A stretch of DNA of 64,000 bases from Haliotis asinina. Lineage: Eukaryota > Mollusca > Gastropoda > Lepetellida > Haliotidae. Numbering within the stretch: the first letter of the stretch is position 1; every line of letters begins with the position of its first letter. Below are positions 21,062 to 33,610 of the stretch, piece by piece. The position numbers were made by a program, and so were the translations under genes. The DNA is taken from contig NC_090280.1 of NCBI RefSeq assembly GCF_037392515.1, positions 29,579,118 to 29,643,117 of the forward strand, written 5' to 3'. The notes below the pieces were generated by a model. The model searched no databases. It was given only the letters and a program-made list of their open reading frames with translations, and was not told the origin of the DNA.

Positions 21062-21945
21062 TAGAAACTATTGAATTGTATAATGATCTTATTGGCCAAT
21101 GCGACATCGTGATCTATTGCTTACCAAATCGTTTTGGAATCTCTGGTAATACGATGGACGATTTTGCTCCAATGCCAAATTAAATCTGTGACGCCACTTC
21201 TTATTCGATACATGGATTACAAAGCTCGCCGATGCAGAAGAAGTATGACACCCTAGCAGGTATCAATAACTAACATGCAATGAAACCATATCGGTTACAC
21301 TCACTTGGGTTGTCAGTCCAGATTTGAAGACGTCGTCATGCAACCATGTCGCGTTGGCCATATATGATATACTCACGATTATTTTATGAACGGCGAAGAT
21401 CCTCCTTTTCCATCCCTTGTGAATCACTGTCTAGAACATCCCGATAGACTGTGTTTAGTATTCCATCACAAGGGATACCTATTTCAAATCAAGAACTATG
21501 AACGATCTTTATAATAATGTCAGTTCACATTTAATCATTGCATTTGTAAACAATGAGAATTATTATTATCATTATTATTAAACTGATTTGTAATTAGATA
21601 AATATTTTAGGATTGGAACTTTGAATTAGTAACTCAGATGGTTAGTGGCTGAATCATCGAGGAGGCTAAGGTACTGTAAAATTATTGTCCTCCTGACAGG
21701 GTACGTAAGTCGCAAAAAACATTACAAGTACATTAAACTTTCCACTGTCTATAATCGTAACATTTGTGTGTTTTTAATTTTTGGATAGATGTGTCTAAAT
21801 CGATAACAGCTGAAGTGTATATCTAGCTAGGAAGCAAATGTACTGTAAGTCCACATGGTCTCAAGTGTGACACCAAGTTTGTCACGATATGGCTGAAATA
21901 TTGACGCTGTGACTTTGAACTCACTCCCTCTCTCAGAGATATATA
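21062..21945 (+). repeat. 5'-truncated LINE (RNase H end plus 3' UTR), degraded
   Basis: Starting with AACTATTGAATTGTATAATG, this matches the RNase H/C-terminal part of ORF2 from about residue 1045 (the GQYDIVFCWLPSHVGISGN region), with many stops and small indels, then the 3' UTR to a TGTGACTTTGAACTCACTC tail. It directly follows the tail of the previous LINE fragment. Confidence 0.8.
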
Positions 21946-22099
21946 CAATCACCACCAAAAGTCACGTGAATAGTGTGAAATGAAGGTATTGACAATGAAT
22001 AAAACATGGCATTTTTTGGACTAACTTTACTTTCAAAAGAGACAGCGATACCTCGAAAAAAGCACTTGGTATGTTTATTTTTCACATGACAGGAAAATC

Positions 22100-23110
22100 C
22101 AATAAATCAATTTGGAAACCTTAAAGGGAAACACACGTTAACGTCAATAACGGATGTGACCTCCACTGGCATCAGTAACATATCACCTCCCAATGCTGTT
22201 GAACTGACGTTGAATGGACATGTTGGGAATGTTGTTATAGGCGTCAACAACATTCCGTTGTTGTCGTTGCAAGTTATCTGTGCGTGCTTACTGTTGGTGA
22301 ACTTGTCTTTCCATCTCATCCCAGAGGCGTTCGATGGGATTCAAATCAAAGCTGGCTAATCATTGTATGAATGTTGTTGATCTGGAAAAATGTCTGTGTC
22401 AGTCTTGCAGTGTGCACTCTCGTTTCATCGTGTTGAAAAACAAGATGACGTCTTCCAAAGAAAACTGGACGAATTACTAGTCTCAACACTTCGTCGATGC
22501 AGGGCTGCGCATTAACACCCCTGCCAAGACCGTGCGAATTGGTCTGAAAGATTACATGTTGTACATGTCGCCCAAACTTATTTCACCCCAAAACATGAGG
22601 GGATGCCTTCCTCAATGATCTCTCTCCAAAACGCTTGGTTCTGAGAATCTTTCACCTTGACGACGTCATATTTTCACTCTGCCTTCTGAGATGACGATAC
22701 AAAAGCGACTTTCATCTGAGACGACGATGTTCTGCCACTATCCATTGCACCAGTTGCGATGGACTGCCGCCCAGTTCAGTCCAGCACGTCAAACGTGAAC
22801 TAACGTGTGCTCAAAGTAAACCAGAGTATGATGGCGACGTGCGACAATGTCACTAATGGGTCTGCTGTGTCTTCCTACGCTCTTACGTGCTGCTGTGGTA
22901 GCTGATATGAAGCAATTTGTCAAATGAGAGGTCACAATGGAGTGGTCTTGCCAGTGTGACGTTTACACGTGGACGTCCGCCACGAAGGTGGTCAGCAACG
23001 GTGTTTGTCTGCTGATAGTGGTCAGATGAACTGATGAGTTCCATAATGCCTGGCGACGCGTTGGAAGCTCCAACCTGCTGCCTCAATAGTCCCTACAGCT
23101 CTCTGACGTT
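22100..23110 (-). mobile_element. Dead Tc1-family transposase, minus strand
   Basis: Read on the minus strand, it starts with RATERQRAVGTIEAAGW-like sequence near 23100, RVARHYG, then PSWRTSTC (a worn GRPRVT linker). Further on comes the conserved DLNPIERLWDEM block near 22300-22340 (reverse of CATCCCAGAGGCGTTCGATG). Many frame changes and stops interrupt it. It is a different, older Tc1 lineage from the intact element at 5643-6939. Inverted repeats were not resolved. Confidence 0.75.
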
Positions 23111-23889
23111 CGGTAGCTCTTAAACGGGACTATTAAACGGTCACTGTTGTGAACATGCGAATACAGACGTTAAGCAGTAACATCTATCATCGGCATCATA
23201 AGAACAAGAGCATCATGGAAATAATGTCATTCTATTTCACGACCTGTCTCGGCACTACGTTCACATCAGCCATGTGTGACGTCACATACGCTCTGTTTGT
23301 GGTAAACAGGTTTTGCCTCGAAATACAGCATTAACGGAATCAATTACATATCAGAAAGCCACTGTTGATTTACGTCACAGTACATATTGAGGAATTTCGC
23401 GTTTCTTTTGGTGGTGAGTATAAAAAGTGATGGAGTTAATATTTAACGTCACATCGGCAATATCTCAGCCATATCGTGACGAGAACATTTAATACTAAAA
23501 TGAAATATATGTCTATTATAAAATCTGTCAGCGAAGGACAGTAAAACAACTAGGATATCACAGGGTAGAATATAAAACTAGGAACTATACCTAAAACAAT
23601 TTATCTATACAGGACAATACAATGTAAAAATGGGCTATAGATTGCTAACAACTGAAGGTAGATCACTATACTAGGGACCATGGGGACTTACAGTACTTAT
23701 GCTACCTGCATGGACCCTAGCTGGATTTACATCATTTCCTCAGCCGTCAGCAATTTGTGAAATCTAGCCATGCAATAAAAAGACGATTACAAACCTGGAA
23801 ATTTAGAATTTACTTCCACTGTTTGTGGACTTACGTACCATCTCAGGAGGACAATAATTTTACAATACTTCAACCCCATTTGAGGGTAC

Positions 23890-26800
23890 AGCCACTAACA
23901 ATTCTAGTTACAAATCTAAACAACCAATAATTAAAATACATCTATTTACAGAACATGTTATTGAACATTCAACCAAAAAATCAATTTCTTTTAAAAAACC
24001 TATAATTAAATGAGAACTAATGTTTGTATAAAGATCCTGTACAGTTTTCACATTGAAATATTTATCCCTTGTGATGGAGAATTCGACACAGTCATGCAGA
24101 ATATGCTTGACCGTGACTCTCTCATCACAAGGGATACAAAATGGAGGATCCTCACCTTTTAAAAGATATGAATGAGCATATCTAGCATGGCCAATACGAC
24201 ATCGTCTTAAAATAACCTCTTCAAATCTGGACTGACAACCCAAGTAGGTGTAACCAATATACAGTTTTATTTCGTGTAATTTATTTATACCTACTTGGGT
24301 GTCCCACTTCTTCTGCATCAGATATCGGATGTAACTTCTAATGCTAACTTTGTAATCAGTGTATGGAATAAGAAGTGGTGTCACAGATTTGTTGAGTGCT
24401 GCCTTGGCAGCAAGATCGGCCATTGCGTTACCGGATATACCTACGTGGCTGGGTAACCAACAAGAGACGATGTCGTATTGGCCAGTGGCAAGATTATTAT
24501 ACAATTCAAAAATTTCTATTAAATGTGGATGTTTACAAGAAATATTTTTAATAGCCTGAAGGCAAGAAAGAGAGTCTGAATAGATTATATATTGTTTACG
24601 TTTAGGGTGTCTTTGAATATATTTGAGAGCTGTTAGTATGGCGTTAGCTTCTGCTGTAAAAATAGAACTGTTATCAGGTAATCTAGACGATGTTGTTCTG
24701 GATCCAACGACAGTGGAACAAGCCACAGCGCCACCGTCCTTGGACCCATCTGTAAATAAGGATTTATAATTGCTGTATTTATGTTTCAGTTGATTATATT
24801 CTTGTTTATACTGTAATTCATTCGTTTCTGATTTTTTAAAAGTCGTCAATGTTAGGTCAACTTGTGGCCTAACCAACTGCAAAGGAGGAGAAGAAAGAAG
24901 ATGGGAACGAGCTATGTTTTCCAGCTCAATGCTTGCAGCAGAAATAAGTGGTTTTATTCTTAAACCAAGAGGCGGAACAAGAGAAGATTTCTTATTGTAT
25001 AAATCCTCATACAGAGTTATATGCAGGGTTTGACTCATTTGAATGTAGTTTTGTTACATATTGTAAAGCTAATTTTATACGTCGTTGCTCAAGAGATGGT
25101 TCATCAGCCTCGACATACAGGTGAAGTTCTAAAGGAACCAAGACAAAGTCTTACACCTTGATGATGGACAGAATCTAATAGTTTTAAGTTGCTTTTGCAG
25201 GCTCCATCATAGACGATGGAGCCACAATCAAGTTTAGAACGAACGAGTGATCGATATAGGTGGAGAACGGTAGCTTGATCCCCTCCCCATTTTGAATTTG
25301 AAACCACTTTCAACAAGTCAAGAGCCTTCAGGCATTTAGTTTTAAGGGACTTAACATGGGGCAGAAATGTTAAGTGGGAGTCAACGATTAGGCCCAAGAA
25401 CTTGCCCTCCTTTACAACTTTGATCAGCGTGCCATTTAGAGATAGTTCAGGGTCCCTATGTGGCTTATATTTTCTGCAAAAATGTATACAATTAGTTTTG
25501 GATTCAGAAAATTTAAAGCCATTTTCAAAACACCATTTATTAATCTTGTTCAAACACAACTGCAATTGCCGTTCAATAGTATGCATATTTTTACCACGAC
25601 AAGAAATATTAAAATCATCCACAAATAACGATCCATCAATTGAATCGTTTAAAACTTTTGATAAACTGTTGATCTTGATGCTAAAAAGAGCCACAGATAA
25701 GATACTGCCTTGTGGAACACCCTGATCCTGATTGTAATGATCAGACAGGGTAGAACCCACACGGACCTGGAATTGTCTGTCATTTAAAAAGTTGGCAATA
25801 AATTCAGGCAAACGACCTCGCAAGCCGAAGTCATGTAAATCTCTCAGAATTCCATACTTCCAGGTTGTGTCATATGCTTTTTCAAGATCAAGAAAGATAC
25901 ACACAGCATGTTCTTTATTAATTAGTCAATTTTTCACAAACGATTCTAAACGAACTAAGTGATCGACAGTACTTCTGTTTTTACGGAAACCACATTGTAT
26001 ATCTGTCATAAGGTTATTTGTTTCCAAGTACCAAACAAGTCGATTATTTATCATGCGTTCCATGGTCTTACAAACACAGCTAGTTAATGAAATCGGACGA
26101 TAATTAGGGGGGATCCGTATGATCACGTCCAGGTTTAGGTATTGGTACTACTATGGCGTCACGCCATGACGGAGGAAAGTTACCTGATGTCCAAATATCA
26201 TCAAAAATATTGAGAAGAGTTTCTAGGCAGGATTCCGGTAAGTGCTTCAGGAGTTGATAATGTATGATATCAGCTCCAGTAGCAGTGTCATGAGCTTGAT
26301 CAAGAGCAGTATGGAGTTCATGAATAGAAAACGTTTCATTGTAATCTTCCCCATTATCAGAATTGAAATTAATAGTTTTCTTTTCTTCTTGTTTTTGATA
26401 TTGCTGGAATTTTGGTACATAATTTGAAGAGGAAGAGTGTTTAGCAAGGGTTTCACCTAGTTTATCAGCAATATCTGATTTATCAGTAAGCAATTGATCT
26501 CCATGTTTAAGATGATGGACAGTAGATTTAGTACCTTTACCTTTGATTTTCTGGACCATGTTCCATACCTTGGACATAGGTGTCCGAGAATTTATTTTAG
26601 ATACATAATTTTGCCAAGATTGGCGTTTGTTTTGTTTAAAAGTACGCCGTGCTTTAGCATTTAAAATTTTAAATTTACTTAAATTATGCACCATAGGATG
26701 CCGACGGAAATAATGTTCAGCTTTCTTCCTTGCCTTCCTAGCTTGTTTGCACTCATCGTTGAAGCATGGTTTTCTTATGTGTGGAACTACAGAGGAATTT

Positions 26801-27310
26801 GGTATACACTCATCAGCTATGGAATTCAATTCATCAGAAAAAGATTTAATAGCATCGGGAACGTCAATAAAACGTTCAGGTTTAAGTTTTTCAGCACACA
26901 GTGTTTCATATAAAGCCCAGTTAGCCTTTTTAAAATTTCGTCTTGATGATGGAGGAACATCGGATGGAGTTACAGCTTTTGGCAAACGCCAAAGACGGCG
27001 AAATATAAAGAGAGCACAGTGTAAACGCTACATGTAACGTAATTCTCACTGCAACAGCCTGCATATTAGTATTAAATGAAACAGAGCTTTGAATAACGTT
27101 TTGTTTGACTAGAATGGATGATCCGCCAGTGGCCCGATCACCCGGAGGTGCAAAACAATGATATGCATTAAAATGACGAAAATTAAATGTATCTGTTTGT
27201 TTTAAATATGTCTCTTGGAGACATATCGCTGAAGGTATAAAATCTTGGACTAATAGCTGTAATTCATGTAAATTAGTCCTCAATCCTCTGCAGTTCCACT
27301 GTACAATATT
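23890..27310 (-). pseudogene. LINE ORF2 of head 1, broken
   Basis: An endonuclease/reverse-transcriptase/RNase H polyprotein in pieces. The start of the endonuclease is at 27283-26995 (ICLQETYLKQTDTF to SLAFAK). The frame then jumps to AVTPSDVPPSS at 26985, which removes much of the endonuclease domain (a deletion of roughly 370 bases compared with 46355-50044). RT pieces follow at 26985-26104, 26126-25926 and 25904-25104 (FLDLEKAYDTTW, GVPQGSILS, SLFVDDF). RNase H and the C-terminal zinc-knuckle region are at 25038-23908 (TDGSKDGG, YSDSLSCLQA, WLPSHVGISG). Besides the deletion there is an in-frame stop near 25920 and frameshifts near 26110 and 25070. It cannot make a working protein. Confidence 0.9.
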
Positions 27311-27321
27311 ATTGGAATAAA

Positions 27322-28596
27322 CTATCTTTTGGGGGGATTTATTGAGGATCTACCCCGCACTCTTTTGGAGGGCGACAAGCTATGTGCCCTAGAATGGACG
27401 TTTTCAGAAACGTCCATATCTTCAAGAGACCCATATTTATTGTACAATTGAATTTTATTTTGTGACCCCTTAGGAGCTCTGCTACTGTGTTGTTTTAAAG
27501 CATCAGGCTTTGGCTTTGGTTTACTTTTCACCGTTTGCTGACTATCAGATGTTGATTGAGACCTTGAATGTGACTGAGATGATGATGATTTGTGATCAGA
27601 AGACGACTTTGAGCTACTAGGGAGTGGTTCCTCAGTCTGTGATGATATAGCTGGGTACAAAAGCTGTGGAGAATCGCAATTTACCCAAGTCAAGGTAGTT
27701 TGGCAGCCTGTGGATGATTTTGTTATTTTAGAGCGTGACTCCAATGTTGTTTTTGCTACTGCAGCATAGCTTTCTGGAAGATCAGATCTTTTTACTATAT
27801 TTTTGGCCTCAGAAAAAGAGATATTTTGAGTGAATTTGATTCTATTTATTTCCATTTGTTCTTTCCAAACAGGACATTGTTTAGAAAATGAGGAATGGTC
27901 GCCTGAGCAGTTGGTGCATTTTTTAAAATCACTGGTACAATCTTCTGTTAGGTGTGTCTTCTCACCACAGTGGGCACACACAACGGACAATGTACAAGTA
28001 TTTACACCATGGCCGTACTTCTGACATTTAAAACACCTGAGCGGGTTCGGAATGTACACGTCAACCTTGATGTTGCAGTAACCAGCCTTCAATGATTTTG
28101 GAGCTGTCGGAGATGAAAAGGAGAACAGATAAGTATTGGTTGGAACACTTTCATTGTTTTTGCGGACTGAAAAGCGTTTGACGTCGAGCACACCTTGATC
28201 TTTCATTTCAGTCATGATGTCAAGTTCTGTCATGTCAGAAAACAACCGATCACGATCTCTGATGATTCCTTTGCTCGTGTTTAACGTCTTATGGGCAGAT
28301 ACAGTAACCGGAATTCCAACAAACGATTCTATGCTCATCAAATTGACTGACTGCTCCCGTTTCCCACACTCAACCTGCAGTGCACCTGAACGTAGCCGTT
28401 TAATGTTCTTAACTTCCCCGGCAATACCTTGAATACCTTTGGCAACTGCGAACGGGTTCAATTTTAGAGGCGTTTTATCAGCAGATTCGATCACAAGAAA
28501 GCGTGACCAAAACTCAATTGATCTGGACGGTCGAAGGTCATTATCATCGACATCATTTTCAAGAGGACGTTTGGGGTTTTTTTGTGGGGATTTCAT
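27322..28596 (-). CDS. LINE ORF1 protein of head 1, 424 aa, open
   Basis: An open nucleic-acid-binding ORF1. An RRM-like front part (EFWSRFLVIES, LKLNPFAVAKGIQGI, LRSGALQVECGKREQ) is followed by three zinc knuckles: CFKCQKYGHGVNTC, CAHCGEKTHLTEDC and CTNCSGDHSSFSKQC. A Ser-rich low-complexity stretch (SSSKSSSDHKSSSSQSHS) and a basic end (KRVRGRSSINPPKR) complete it. It stops with TAG and lacks the ATGA overlap with ORF2 seen in the intact copy at 46355. Although open, it sits in a dead element. ORF1 proteins of this type coat the LINE RNA. Confidence 0.88.
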   Translation of the reverse strand: MKSPQKNPKRPLENDVDDNDLRPSRSIEFWSRFLVIESADKTPLKLNPFAVAKGIQGIAGEVKNIKRLRSGALQVECGKREQSVNLMSIESFVGIPVTVSAHKTLNTSKGIIRDRDRLFSDMTELDIMTEMKDQGVLDVKRFSVRKNNESVPTNTYLFSFSSPTAPKSLKAGYCNIKVDVYIPNPLRCFKCQKYGHGVNTCTLSVVCAHCGEKTHLTEDCTSDFKKCTNCSGDHSSFSKQCPVWKEQMEINRIKFTQNISFSEAKNIVKRSDLPESYAAVAKTTLESRSKITKSSTGCQTTLTWVNCDSPQLLYPAISSQTEEPLPSSSKSSSDHKSSSSQSHSRSQSTSDSQQTVKSKPKPKPDALKQHSSRAPKGSQNKIQLYNKYGSLEDMDVSENVHSRAHSLSPSKRVRGRSSINPPKR

Positions 28597-29081
28597 AAGC
28601 CATATTTAGGGTTGAGATTTCATCATCCGAGCTCCCCACCCACCACGGAGTATCACAAGGACAATGCTAAAAACAAGCGGATCTCCAGCTTGCAGCAGAA
28701 AAATTAAAAGATTAATAATTCCACCAGATTGGCCCATGAGCCACCGCCTTCTGGCATACGACTCTAGGCAAAAACAAACAACATTAAGATCAAAACATTC
28801 GCCAAGTCTTTAGACACGTTATAATTTCGTAATTTTCTCACAACAGTAAACAAATGTAGCACAGGGCTTGGCGTGACCAGCCGATTGGTCGAACCGGGCC
28901 TATTCGACCACCCGTCAAGGCGAAGTCAGGGCCAAAGTGGTGTATTGAGCAACAGGAACACGATTGCAGGCCCCTATTGCCCTCAACCACCAGGATCCCC
29001 TCCTCCGCCGACACAGGCCGCAACCCACGGCAAACGGGTTGGTGGACCAAATATCGCCCCGGGTCCACTACGGGGGGTGTC

Positions 29082-29139
29082 GGCGAGCTCTTAGCGTGAC
29101 CCAGCACCCACCACGAGGAGGTGGCTCGCCACGGGTGCC
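29082..29139 (-). ncRNA. HDV-like ribozyme, head 1
   Basis: First 58 nt of head 1, read from 29139 downwards. P1 is GGCACCC (nt 1-7) with GGGTGCT (31-37), G1 facing U37. P2 is GGCGAGC (10-16) with GCTCGCC (52-58), all seven pairs kept. P3 is ACC (18-20) with GGT (28-30). L3 has CTCCTCG, and the catalytic strand is GCTAAG (45-50). Compared with the copy at 44499, nt 42 is C and nt 51 is A, both unpaired. Confidence 0.8.
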
Positions 29140-31463
29140 TCGGAACAAAAGTCATCCAACGATTTACCTTTAGTATTTACACTACCCCAGAGTGGGTTGT
29201 GCCCATTTAAATCTCCCATTGTAATACAGGGCTTCGGGAGCTGATCATATAAAGCTTGAAGATCGGTTTTGGCAAACGCCAAAGACGGCGAAATATAAAG
29301 AGAGCACAGTGTAAACGCTACATGTAAAGTAATTCTTACTGCAACAGCCTGCATATTAGTAACAAGCGAAACAGGACTTTGAATAACATTTTGTCTGACA
29401 AGAATGGATGATCCGCCAGTGGCTCTATCACCCGGAGACGAAAAACAATGATATGCATTAAAATGACGAAGGTCAAATATATCTGTTTGTTTCAAATTAT
29501 GTCTCTTTGAGACATATAACTGAAGGTGTAAAGTCTTGGACCAATAGCTGTAATTCATGTAAATTAGTCCTCAGTCCTCTGCAGTTCCACTGTACATTAT
29601 TATTGGAATAAACTATCTTTTGGGGGATTTATTGGGGATCTACCCCGCAATCTTTTGGAGGGCGACAAGCTATGTGCCCTAGAATGGACGTTTTCAGAAA
29701 CGTCCATGTCTTCAAGAGACCCGTGTTTATTAAACAATTGAACTTTATTTTGTGACCCCTTGGGAGCTCTGCTACTTTGTTGTTTTGAAGCATCAGGCTT
29801 TGGCTTACCTTTCACCGTTTGTCGATTATCAGCTGTTGATTGAGGCTTTGAATCTGACTGAGATGATGATGATTTGTGATCAGAAGACGACTTTTAGGTA
29901 CTAGGAAGTGATTCCTCAGTCTGTGATGATATAGCAGGGTACAAAAGCTGTGGAGAATCACAATTTTACCCAAGTCAAGGTAGTTTGGCAGCCTGTGGTT
30001 GATGTTGTTTTAGAGCTACACCCTGATGATGTTTTTGCTACTGTAGCATAACTTTCTGGAAGATCAGATCTTTTTACCCGTTTTTTTTGCCTCAGAGAAA
30101 GAAATATTTTGTGTAAATTTGATTTTGTTTATCTCCATTTGTTTTTTCCAAATTGGACACTGCTTAGAAAATGAAGAATGGTCGCCTGAGCAGTTGGTGC
30201 ATTTTTTAAAATCACTGTCACAATCTTCTGTTGTGTGTGTCTTCTCACCACAGTGAGCACACACAACAGACAATGTGCAAGTACTAACACCATGACCAAA
30301 CTTCTGGCATTTAAAACACCTTAATGGATTGGGTATATAGGTGTCTACATTGATGTAACAATGGCCTGCCTTTACTGATCTGGGAGCTGTTGGAGAGGAA
30401 AATGAAAAGAGGTAGGTGTTAGTCTGAATGGTCTCCTGGTTTTTACGTGTTGTAAAACGCTTAACATATGTGACCCCTTGATCTTTCATTTCTGAAACAA
30501 TATCAAATTCAGACATGTCGGCGAATAATCCATCTCTATCCCTGATGATTCCTTTGCTTGTGTTAAGTGTCCTATGCGGAGATACTGATACTGGAATGCC
30601 GACGAATGTGGTGGTAGACATCAGGTTAGTAGTCTGTTGTCTTCTGTTGCACTCAACGAGCAACGCACCTGAACGCAAACGTCTGATATTTTTGACGTCA
30701 CCAGCAATTCCTTGTATGCCTTTCTGTATTGCAAAAGGGTTCAACTTTAGTCTACTGTTATCTTGAGTCTCAATCACGACAAGACGTGGCCAGTAATCAA
30801 TGGAAGTGGACAGTCTTTGGTCGTTATCATCTGGATCATTGTCAAGTGGACGTTTTTTCTTTGTAATGGGGATTTGAGAAGCCATGGTTATGGTTGAATA
30901 GTTCATCATCCGAGCTCCCCACCCACCACGGAGTATCACAAGGACAATGCTAAAAGCATGCGGGTCTCCGGCTTGCTGCACCAAGGATACTCGGATGATA
31001 TACTCCTGCAGAAAAATTAAAGGATTAGTGATTCCACCAGATTGTCCCATGAGCCACCGCCTTCTGGCATACGACTCTAGGCAATAATAAACAGTAACGT
31101 TTTCAAATTCTGTTTCGAAATTCGCCAAGGCTAGAAAATATAAACATACAATTCTCAATTTTTTGTGCAACACTACAGAGTTGTAGCACAGGGCTTGGCG
31201 TGACCAGCCGATTGATAGAATCGGGCCGATTCTACCACCCGTCTAGGTGAAGTCAGGGCCAAAGTGGTGTGTTGGGCAATGGAACGCTGTTAAAAGCCCC
31301 AGTGCCCTCAACCACCAGGATCCCGTCCTCCACCGACACGGGACGCAACCCACGGCAAACGGGTTGGTGGACCAAATATCCCCCCGGGTCCACTACGGGG
31401 GTGTCGGCGAGCTCTTGGCGTTACCCAGCACCCACCACGAGGAGGTGGCTCGCCAAGGGTGCC
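29140..31463 (-). mobile_element. LINE head 2: 5' UTR, ORF1 and start of ORF2
   Basis: Begins with the ribozyme at 31463 and has a 5' UTR to about 30886. ORF1 starts at 30885 (MASQIPITKKKRPLDND) and is open to 30064, with its last part in another frame at 29815-29600. Zinc knuckles CFKCQKFGHGVSTC, CAHCGEKTHTTEDC and CTNCSGDHSSFSKQC are intact. ORF2 follows at about 29590 and ends abruptly at 29140 after GDLNGHNPLWGS and SLDDFCS, inside the endonuclease domain, where head 1 begins. ORF1 has at least one frameshift near 30050 and a stop near 29895. Confidence 0.87.
31406..31463 (-). ncRNA. HDV-like ribozyme, head 2
   Basis: Same 58-nt layout as the other heads, read from 31463 downwards. P1, P2 and P3 pairs are all kept. 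Differences from 44499 are U at nt 8 (linker), C at nt 47 inside the catalytic strand (GCCAAG in place of GCUAAG) and A at nt 51. The base taken as catalytic, C46, is present. Confidence 0.75.
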
Positions 31464-33610
31464 TGAAGACGGAGAAACATACAGAGAACACAATGTAAAC
31501 GCAACGTCCAAAGTTAGTCGCACTGCAACAGCCTGAAGATTAGTAGTAAGTGTAACTGGGCTATGGATAACGTTCTGTTTAACTAGAATGGAAGACCCTC
31601 CAGTGGCCCTGTCACCCTTAGGCGAAAAACAATGCTATGCACTGAACGAACGTACGTTAAGAACATCTGTCTCTTTCAAATATGTTTCCTGCAGGCAAAA
31701 CGCTGAGGGTGATACATCTTGGATTAAAACTTGTAATTCATGGAAATTATTCCTTAGTCCCCTACAATTCCATTGCATAATAGGATTATGATAATCTATC
31801 GTTTGGGAGGATTTATTGGGGATCTTCCCCGTACCTTTCTGGCGGGCGACAAGCTGTGTGCCCTGGAGCAGACGTTTTCAGTCACGTCCATGTCCTCAAG
31901 GGATCCATATTTGTTGTATAAATTGATTTTATTGTCTGACCCTTTTGGGGCTCTACCACTAAGTTTTTTCAAAGAATCTGGCTTTGTACCTTTGCCTTTA
32001 GAGAGTTGTTTAGACTTTGTAGGCTGAGGTGATGCGTTAATATCAGAGGATGTTTCACATTGGCTTTGAGATGTACTAGGAACTGATTTTGTTGTTTGGG
32101 TAGATATTGCAGGTGAGAATATCAGAGGAGATTCCGTTTTAACCCAGGTCAGGTTTGTCTGACAGCATACAGATTACCTTGTTGTTTTAGCGGTTACTGC
32201 TTCTGACGATGTTCTGGTGATAGAAGCATAGCTCTTCTTATGTTCTGAGCTTTGCACTAGCTTTTGAGCTTCCGCAAAACTAACGTTTTGAGTGAATTGT
32301 ATCCTATTTATCTCCATTTGATGTTTCCAAACAGGACAACTTTTAGAGTAGGAGGAGTGGTCACCCGCACAGTTAGTACATTTTTTAACATTACTGTCAC
32401 AATCTTCTGTTGTATGTGTCTTTTCGCCACAGTGAGCACATACAACAGACAATGTGCAAGTATTGACGCCATGACCGAACTTTTGACATTTAAAACACCG
32501 CAAAGGGTTTGGAATGTACATGTCCACATTGATGTTACAAGAACCTGCTTTAAGAGATTTTGGAGCAGTTGGTGAGGAAAAGGAGAACAGGTAAGTATTG
32601 GTGTTTGTAACAACATCATTCTTCCGGATTGTGAAACGTTTTACATTGAGTACTCCCTAATCTTTCATCTCAGAGATGATGTCAAGCTCTGTCATATCCG
32701 CAAACAATCGGTCACGATCTCTGATGATTCCCTTGCTCATATTGAGTGTTTTATGAGCCGTAACCGTGACTGGAACGCCGACAAACAATTCTGTGCTCAT
32801 AAGGTTTGTGGCATGTTGCCTTTTCCCACATTCAACCAACAAAGCACCAGAACGCAAACGTCTAATATTCCTGACATCACCTGCAACGCCCTGTATAGCC
32901 TTGGATATGGCAAAAGGGTTTAACTTTAATGGAGTCTTGTCAACAGTTTCAATTACAAGAAATCGTGGCCAGTATTCAATTGACGTGGGCAGTCTTTGAT
33001 CAGTATCAATTGGATCAGTTTGGTTTTTTTAGGAGGGTTTTCACAAGCCATGGTTAATTTTCAAAAGTTCGTCATCCGAGCTCCCCACCCACCACGGAGT
33101 ATCACAAGGACAATGCTAAAGTGGGTCTCCAACTTGCTGCACCAAGGATACTCGGATGATATACTCCAGCAGAAGAGTTATTAGTAACACATCTACCAGA
33201 TTGGCCCATGAGCCACCGCCTCCTGGCATAAGACTCTAGGCAAAGTGCCAAACAGCATACATCAAAATCATAAACATGTTTAGAGAACAATTCTGCCAAG
33301 ACCACAAGTAACATATTTTCCAAACAGATTAGTGTAATGACAAAAATTTAAGTCTATGCACACGGCTTGGCGTGACCAGCCGATTGATAGAATCGGGCCG
33401 ATTCTACCATCCGTCTAGGTGAAGTAAGGACCAAAGTGGTGTGTTGGGCAAATGGAACGCCGTTAAAAGCCCATCTGCCCTCAACCACCAGGATCCCGTC
33501 CTCCACCGACACGGGACGCAACCCACGGCAAACAGGTTGCCCAATTTAGTCGCCTCTTACGACAAGCAATGGGGTGCTGTGGACACATTCTGTCCCGGGT
33601 CCACATGGGA
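31464..33610 (-). mobile_element. LINE head 3: 5' UTR (no ribozyme), ORF1 and start of ORF2
   Basis: The 5' end at 33610 lies just after where the ribozyme would end, compared with 39220. The 5' UTR runs to 33052. ORF1 starts at 33051 and continues with breaks to about 31800. Pieces are 32857-32657 (LRSGALLVECGKRQHATNLM type) and 32527-32174 with knuckles CFKCQKFGHGVNTC, CAHCGEKTHTTEDC and CTNCAGDHSSYSKSC. ORF2 begins near 31790 and stops at 31464 after CSLYVSPSS, inside the endonuclease, where head 2 begins. ORF1 has several stops or frameshifts. Confidence 0.85.

Larger units (their letters stand above)
23428..33610 (-). mobile_element. Compound LINE insertion: three heads, one tail, one target-site duplication
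   Basis: The whole block is minus-strand LINE sequence flanked by the same 12 bases, GAGTATAAAAAG, at 23416-23427 and 33611-33622. Read in the sense direction it is: head 3 (33610 to 31464: 5' UTR, ORF1, start of ORF2), head 2 (31463 to 29140: same parts), then head 1 (29139 to 23428: 5' UTR, ORF1, most of ORF2, 3' UTR, tail). Heads 1 and 2 begin exactly at the element's first base, GGCACCC. The tail GATGGAGTTAATATTTAACG at 23429 touches the left duplication directly. The three ORF1 sequences differ, so they come from different source copies. See the findings for possible origins. Confidence 0.88.

Noticed and set aside
28838-29173. Open frames on both strands near LINE heads (also 31247-31523, 33441-33714, 39194-39427, 44437-44782)
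   Set aside because: They are GC-rich LINE 5'-UTR and ribozyme sequence, open by composition and not conserved as protein.
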